Shown here: piece after piece, positions 53,848-56,959 of the stretch
Numbering within the stretch: position 1 is the stretch's first letter
Layout: each line of letters opens with the position of its first letter
From: an uncultured Burkholderiales bacterium
Lineage (GTDB): Bacteria > Pseudomonadota > Gammaproteobacteria > Burkholderiales > Burkholderiaceae
Reading direction: 5' to 3'
Assembly (NCBI GenBank): GCA_937891045.1
Contig: CALBEV010000180.1
Coordinates: 1 to 56,959 of the forward strand
DNA: 56,959 bases
Notes under the pieces: model-generated
What the model saw: only the letters and a program-made list of their open reading frames with translations
Databases searched by the model: none
What the model was told of the DNA's origin: nothing
Translations under genes and position numbers: made by a program

Positions 53848-54756
53848 GTGAACACCATGAAATGGATCATCGTCTCCACTTGGTTGGCCGCTGTGCTCTT
53901 CGGTCATTTCCGAGGCCAAGTGCGTTTGCCCTTGCGGCGCGTGTTCCTAGACCATTCGGTCTTGCTGGCTCCGATCAACGCGCTGATGGTGATGTTTTCA
54001 AGGGTGCCCACCACGCCCTACATCCCCATGAGCGAATTTCCAGAGCTCAAAGCACTGGAAAACCATTGGCAAGAGATTCGCGATGAAGCCCTGAAGCTGT
54101 CCGAGATGCAGCGCATCAAAGCGGCGGAAAACCACGACGACCTCGGTTTCAATTCGTTTTTCAAATACGGTTGGAAGCGTTTTTACTTGAAGTGGTATGA
54201 CGCGCAGCACCCTTCGGCCCTGGAGCTGTGTCCGAAAACCGTGGCGCTGTTGCAGTCCATTCCATCGGTGAAAGCCGCCGTGTTTGCAGAGTTGGCCCCT
54301 GGTGGCAAACTCAATCGCCACCGCGACCCCTATGCTGGCTCGGTGCGCTTTCACATGGGCCTGGTCACACCCAATGACGATGCCTGCTACATCGACGTGG
54401 ACGGGCAACGCCACAGTTGGCGCGATGGGCAAGCCGTGGTGTTTGACGAAACCTACATCCACGAGGCCTACAACCACACCGAACACAACCGCATCATTTT
54501 GTTTTGCGATGTCGAGCGCCCTGTCACCGCTCAGTGGGTGGCTTCGCTCAACAAATGGTTCAGCCGGGTGGTGATGTCAGCGGCCAGTTCACCCAACGAT
54601 GGCCGGGATCAAACCGGTGCCATCAACAAACTCACGCGCTACCACGACAAGCTTGAAACGAAACGCCGCGCTTTCAAACAATGGAACCGCACGGCCTACA
54701 AGCTGACAAAGTACAGCCTCATCACGGCGATTGTGGTTTGGTTTATTTGGGGTTGA
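53848..54756 (+). CDS. lpxO: LpxO-like aspartyl/asparaginyl beta-hydroxylase
   Basis: 302 residues. N-terminal (about 3-18) and C-terminal (about 283-301) hydrophobic segments flank an Fe(II)/2-oxoglutarate dioxygenase domain with the facial triad His158-X-Asp160 (LNRHRDP) and a later His at 205 or 210 (YIHEAYNHT). LpxO hydroxylates the secondary acyl chain of lipid A. The start is GTG at 53848 behind GGGAG. It lies one base after guaA, an odd partner for lipid A work, so it may simply ride on that transcript. Confidence 0.85.
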   Translation: MNTMKWIIVSTWLAAVLFGHFRGQVRLPLRRVFLDHSVLLAPINALMVMFSRVPTTPYIPMSEFPELKALENHWQEIRDEALKLSEMQRIKAAENHDDLGFNSFFKYGWKRFYLKWYDAQHPSALELCPKTVALLQSIPSVKAAVFAELAPGGKLNRHRDPYAGSVRFHMGLVTPNDDACYIDVDGQRHSWRDGQAVVFDETYIHEAYNHTEHNRIILFCDVERPVTAQWVASLNKWFSRVVMSAASSPNDGRDQTGAINKLTRYHDKLETKRRAFKQWNRTAYKLTKYSLITAIVVWFIWG

Positions 54757-54813
54757 TTGGCGTCCCGAGGCATCTGCCTTCGTCATAGAGGCAGCGCCCT
54801 TTTCAAGAGGGCT

Positions 54814-56094
54814 TCAGGTGTTGGCCAAGGCCTGATCGATGTCCCACAAAATATCGTCCAGCGTTTCCAAACCCACACTCAAGCGAATCAAGTCGGGGGG
54901 CACGCCGGCGGCAATTTGCTGCGCTTCGGACAACTGCCGGTGCGTGGTGGAAGCAGGGTGAATCACCAAGGTTTTGGCGTCGCCAATATTGGCCAAGTGT
55001 GACAAGAAGCTCACGTGTTCAATGAATTTTTGACCAGCGGCGGTGCCGCCTTTCACGCCAAAACTCAGCACCGCACCTGCACCTTTGGGCATGTATTTCT
55101 TGGCCAGTGCATGGTCGGGGTGGTTGGGCAGGCTGGGGTAATTCACCCAAGCCACTTTCGGGTGTTTTTCTAAATATTGCGCCACGGCCAAGGCACTGCT
55201 GCAATGGCGGTCCATGCGCAGCGACAGCGTTTCCACGCCCTGCAACAACAAAAAAGCGTTGAAAGGCGAGAGCGCTGGGCCAAAGGTGCGCATGCCCTCC
55301 ATGCGGCACTTCATGGTGAAACCAAAGTCGCCAAAGGTTTCGAAAAACCGCACACCGTGGTAGCCGGGGGAGGGCTCGGTCATCGAGGGAAAACGGCCGT
55401 TGTCCCAGGGGAACTTGCCCGATTCAATGATGACGCCGCCCATGGTCGTGCCGTGACCGCCGATGAACTTGGTGGCCGAATGCAAGGTGATGGCCGCACC
55501 CCACTCAAACGGGCGGCACAGGTAAGGGCTGGCGAAGGTGCTGTCCACGAACAAAGGCACACCTGCTTGCTTGCCAATGCGGGCGACGGCTTCAATGTCC
55601 AGCACATTCAAAGAAGGGTTGCCCAAGGTTTCGGCATACAAAGCTTTGGTTTGCGGCGTGATGGCCCGGGCGAAATTCTCGGGGTCCGCCGAGTCGACGA
55701 AGACCGTCTCGATGCCCAACTTTTTGAAGTTCACACTCAGCTGCGTGTGGGTGCCGCCATACAGGGTGCGGGCCGCCACGATTTGGTCGCCTGCTTCGCA
55801 GACATTCAGCAACGCAATCATTTGCGCCGACATGCCGCTGCCGGTGGCCACCGCAGCGCGGCCGCCTTCAAGCGAAGCAATGCGCTCCTCGAACACCGCC
55901 ACCGTCGGGTTGCTCAGGCGCGAATACACATTGCCAAAGGTTTGCAGGTTGAACAAACTGGCCGCGTGCTCGGGGCTGTCAAACACATAGGCGCTGGTTT
56001 GGTAAATGGGCACAGCGCGGCTGCCGGTGGCCGCATCCGGAATTTGCCCAGCGTGCAAGCTGAGCGTTTCGAAGCCAAATGTGCGATCAGCCAT
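54814..56094 (-). CDS. metY: O-acetylhomoserine aminocarboxypropyltransferase (sulfhydrylase)
   Basis: 426 residues from ATG 56094; this start gives the family opening TLSLHAGQIPD. The PLP Lys is at about 209 in HSATKFIGGHG. It makes homocysteine directly from O-acetylhomoserine and sulfide. It overlaps the end of the CoA-binding gene by 8 bases and is thus co-transcribed with it. metC elsewhere in the window serves the other route to homocysteine. Confidence 0.93.
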   Translation of the reverse strand: MADRTFGFETLSLHAGQIPDAATGSRAVPIYQTSAYVFDSPEHAASLFNLQTFGNVYSRLSNPTVAVFEERIASLEGGRAAVATGSGMSAQMIALLNVCEAGDQIVAARTLYGGTHTQLSVNFKKLGIETVFVDSADPENFARAITPQTKALYAETLGNPSLNVLDIEAVARIGKQAGVPLFVDSTFASPYLCRPFEWGAAITLHSATKFIGGHGTTMGGVIIESGKFPWDNGRFPSMTEPSPGYHGVRFFETFGDFGFTMKCRMEGMRTFGPALSPFNAFLLLQGVETLSLRMDRHCSSALAVAQYLEKHPKVAWVNYPSLPNHPDHALAKKYMPKGAGAVLSFGVKGGTAAGQKFIEHVSFLSHLANIGDAKTLVIHPASTTHRQLSEAQQIAAGVPPDLIRLSVGLETLDDILWDIDQALANT

Positions 56095-56578
56095 GGGGTG
56101 TGAAGCTCGGAGGAATTTGTCGTTGCGCAGAGATGACGCCCGTATTGACGCCAAACCAACCCAGGCCACCAAACAAACGGGCATGTTCAATTTTCACGCA
56201 GCGGTCCATCACCACGGTCAGGCCTGCTTGCTCGGCGATTGCTTGGGCGTCTTTGTTCACCACGCCGAGTTGCAGCCACAGCGTCTTGGCACCGATGGCC
56301 ACGGCTTGTTCAGCAATGGCAGGGGTGTCGGCTGGTTTGCGAAAGACATCGACCATGTCGATAGGGTGGGGGATGGCGGCCAAATCGGGGTAACAGGTCT
56401 CGCCCAAAATGCTGGGGTACTTGGGATTGACCGGCACGATGCGGTAACCATGCTCTTGCATGTACTTGGCCGCGAAGTAGGAGGGGCGGAACCAATCGGC
56501 GGATAAACCGACCACGGCGATGGTTTTGTGCTGCTGCAAAACCTGTTTCAAGACGCGTATTTCACTCATATCGCCCAT
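56087..56578 (-). CDS. CoA-binding protein (YccU type)
   Basis: 163-residue Rossmann-like CoA-binding protein (VVGLSADWFRPS, RIVPVNPKY, GAKTLWLQLGV). The family is related to the N-terminal domain of succinyl-CoA synthetase; no activity is known. A second in-frame ATG nine bases later is an alternative start. It is upstream of and overlaps metY, suggesting a link to sulfur amino acid metabolism. Confidence 0.88.
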   Translation of the reverse strand: MGDMSEIRVLKQVLQQHKTIAVVGLSADWFRPSYFAAKYMQEHGYRIVPVNPKYPSILGETCYPDLAAIPHPIDMVDVFRKPADTPAIAEQAVAIGAKTLWLQLGVVNKDAQAIAEQAGLTVVMDRCVKIEHARLFGGLGWFGVNTGVISAQRQIPPSFTPHG

Positions 56579-56592
56579 ATTAGCCCAATAAA

Positions 56593-56769
56593 TTGAAATA
56601 AAGATTGCTTTATGTTGTAAACACAGGCATAGTCGCGGCTTCGATTATCAAGTTATGTCGTTGTTGTTCGTTTCTAGTTCTGCCCTTCTAGGTATTTCTC
56701 CCTTCGTCACACGCTTCTTGACCTTCGACCCCGAGGGGGGCTTCCCTTTTTTTTAAAGAAATGCACTAA
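56593..56769 (+). promoter_or_regulatory. long leader and possible promoter of the cold-shock gene
   Basis: TTGAAA (56593-56598) and TGTAAA (56616-56621) at 17-base spacing form a possible promoter, giving a leader of about 140 bases before the ATG. The leader has a short C/G stem around CCCCGAGGGGGG near 56730 and a run of T at 56748-56756. Long structured leaders are typical of cspA-type cold-shock mRNAs; the exact fold is not established here. Confidence 0.45.
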
Positions 56770-56959
56770 ATGGCAACAGGTACAGTGAAATGGTTTAACG
56801 AATCCAAAGGTTTTGGCTTTATTACTCCTGAAGACGGCGGCAAAGATTTATTTGCCCATTTTTCCGCGATCCAAAACCAAGGTTTCAAAACCCTGGCTGA
56901 AGGTCAACGCGTGAGCTTTGAAGTGACCACCGGCCCCAAAGGCCTGCAAGCGTCCAACA
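56770..56959 (+). CDS. cspA: cold-shock protein (CspA family), partial
   Basis: The first 63 codons are present; the window ends inside the gene. The RNA-binding motifs KGFGFITP and DLFAHFSAI (RNP1 and RNP2) are clear. Cold-shock proteins melt mRNA structure and are induced by low temperature or in growth transitions. The start at 56770 follows an AAAGAA site. The family is usually 65-75 residues, so only a few codons are missing. Confidence 0.95.
   Translation, partial: MATGTVKWFNESKGFGFITPEDGGKDLFAHFSAIQNQGFKTLAEGQRVSFEVTTGPKGLQASN

Noticed and set aside
54796..54812. Short hairpin GCCCT/AGGGC between lpxO and metY
   Set aside because: Only a 5-bp stem and no U-run on either strand, too weak for a terminator call.

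Overview
The window looks like chromosomal DNA of a betaproteobacterium of the order Burkholderiales, most likely a freshwater Comamonadaceae (Limnohabitans/Rhodoferax-like). The evidence is gene order (ndk-rlmN-ispG-hisS-yfgM-bamB-der-hfq-hflX-hflK-hflC-hisZ-purA; sucA-sucB-lpdA-zapE; smpB/ratA-rnfH; guaB-guaA) and the protein sequences. Assignment below family level is inference. Coding density is very high. I see no tRNA, rRNA, CRISPR array, intact insertion sequence or prophage.

Left part (1-13400): a 340-base AT-rich leader holds a small decayed gene fragment. It is followed by an exported DUF1800/DUF1501 pair, a YlqF/RbgA-type GTPase, a methyltransferase, a cytochrome b561-YceI-YceI operon, a HerA-like ATPase, an NlpC/P60 peptidase, and the run acuI-isochorismatase family-prpE. 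The last run points to propionate and possibly acrylate metabolism. prpE ends inside a perfect 17-bp-arm hairpin that looks like a REP-type element.

Middle (13401-31900): sucA-sucB-lpdA with a strong terminator, then a two-gene cassette (a HicA-like small protein and a helix-turn-helix protein) placed between lpdA and zapE. zapE is translationally coupled to an exported coiled-coil protein of unknown role. Next come a DinG/YoaA-type helicase, bamD, rluD, scpB, rluB, ndk, rlmN, ispG and hisS. The pilF and rodZ genes that separate rlmN from ispG in many proteobacteria are absent here.

Right part (31900-56959): yfgM-bamB-der, hfq-hflX-hflK-hflC, hisZ-purA, a phosphoribosyltransferase, metC, mnmH-tesA, an ABC ATPase without a permease, smpB, ratA-rnfH, two tandem hybrid histidine kinases, guaB-guaA, an LpxO-like hydroxylase, a CoA-binding protein-metY pair, and the start of a cold-shock gene cut by the window end.

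Most of the window is conserved housekeeping: TCA cycle, envelope assembly, ribosome and tRNA maturation, purine synthesis, trans-translation and RNA chaperoning. The accessory candidates for new biology are the HicA-like/HTH pair (19447-20243), the DUF1800/DUF1501 exported pair (341-3569), the coiled-coil partner of ZapE (21386-22045) and the tandem hybrid kinases (47092-50600).
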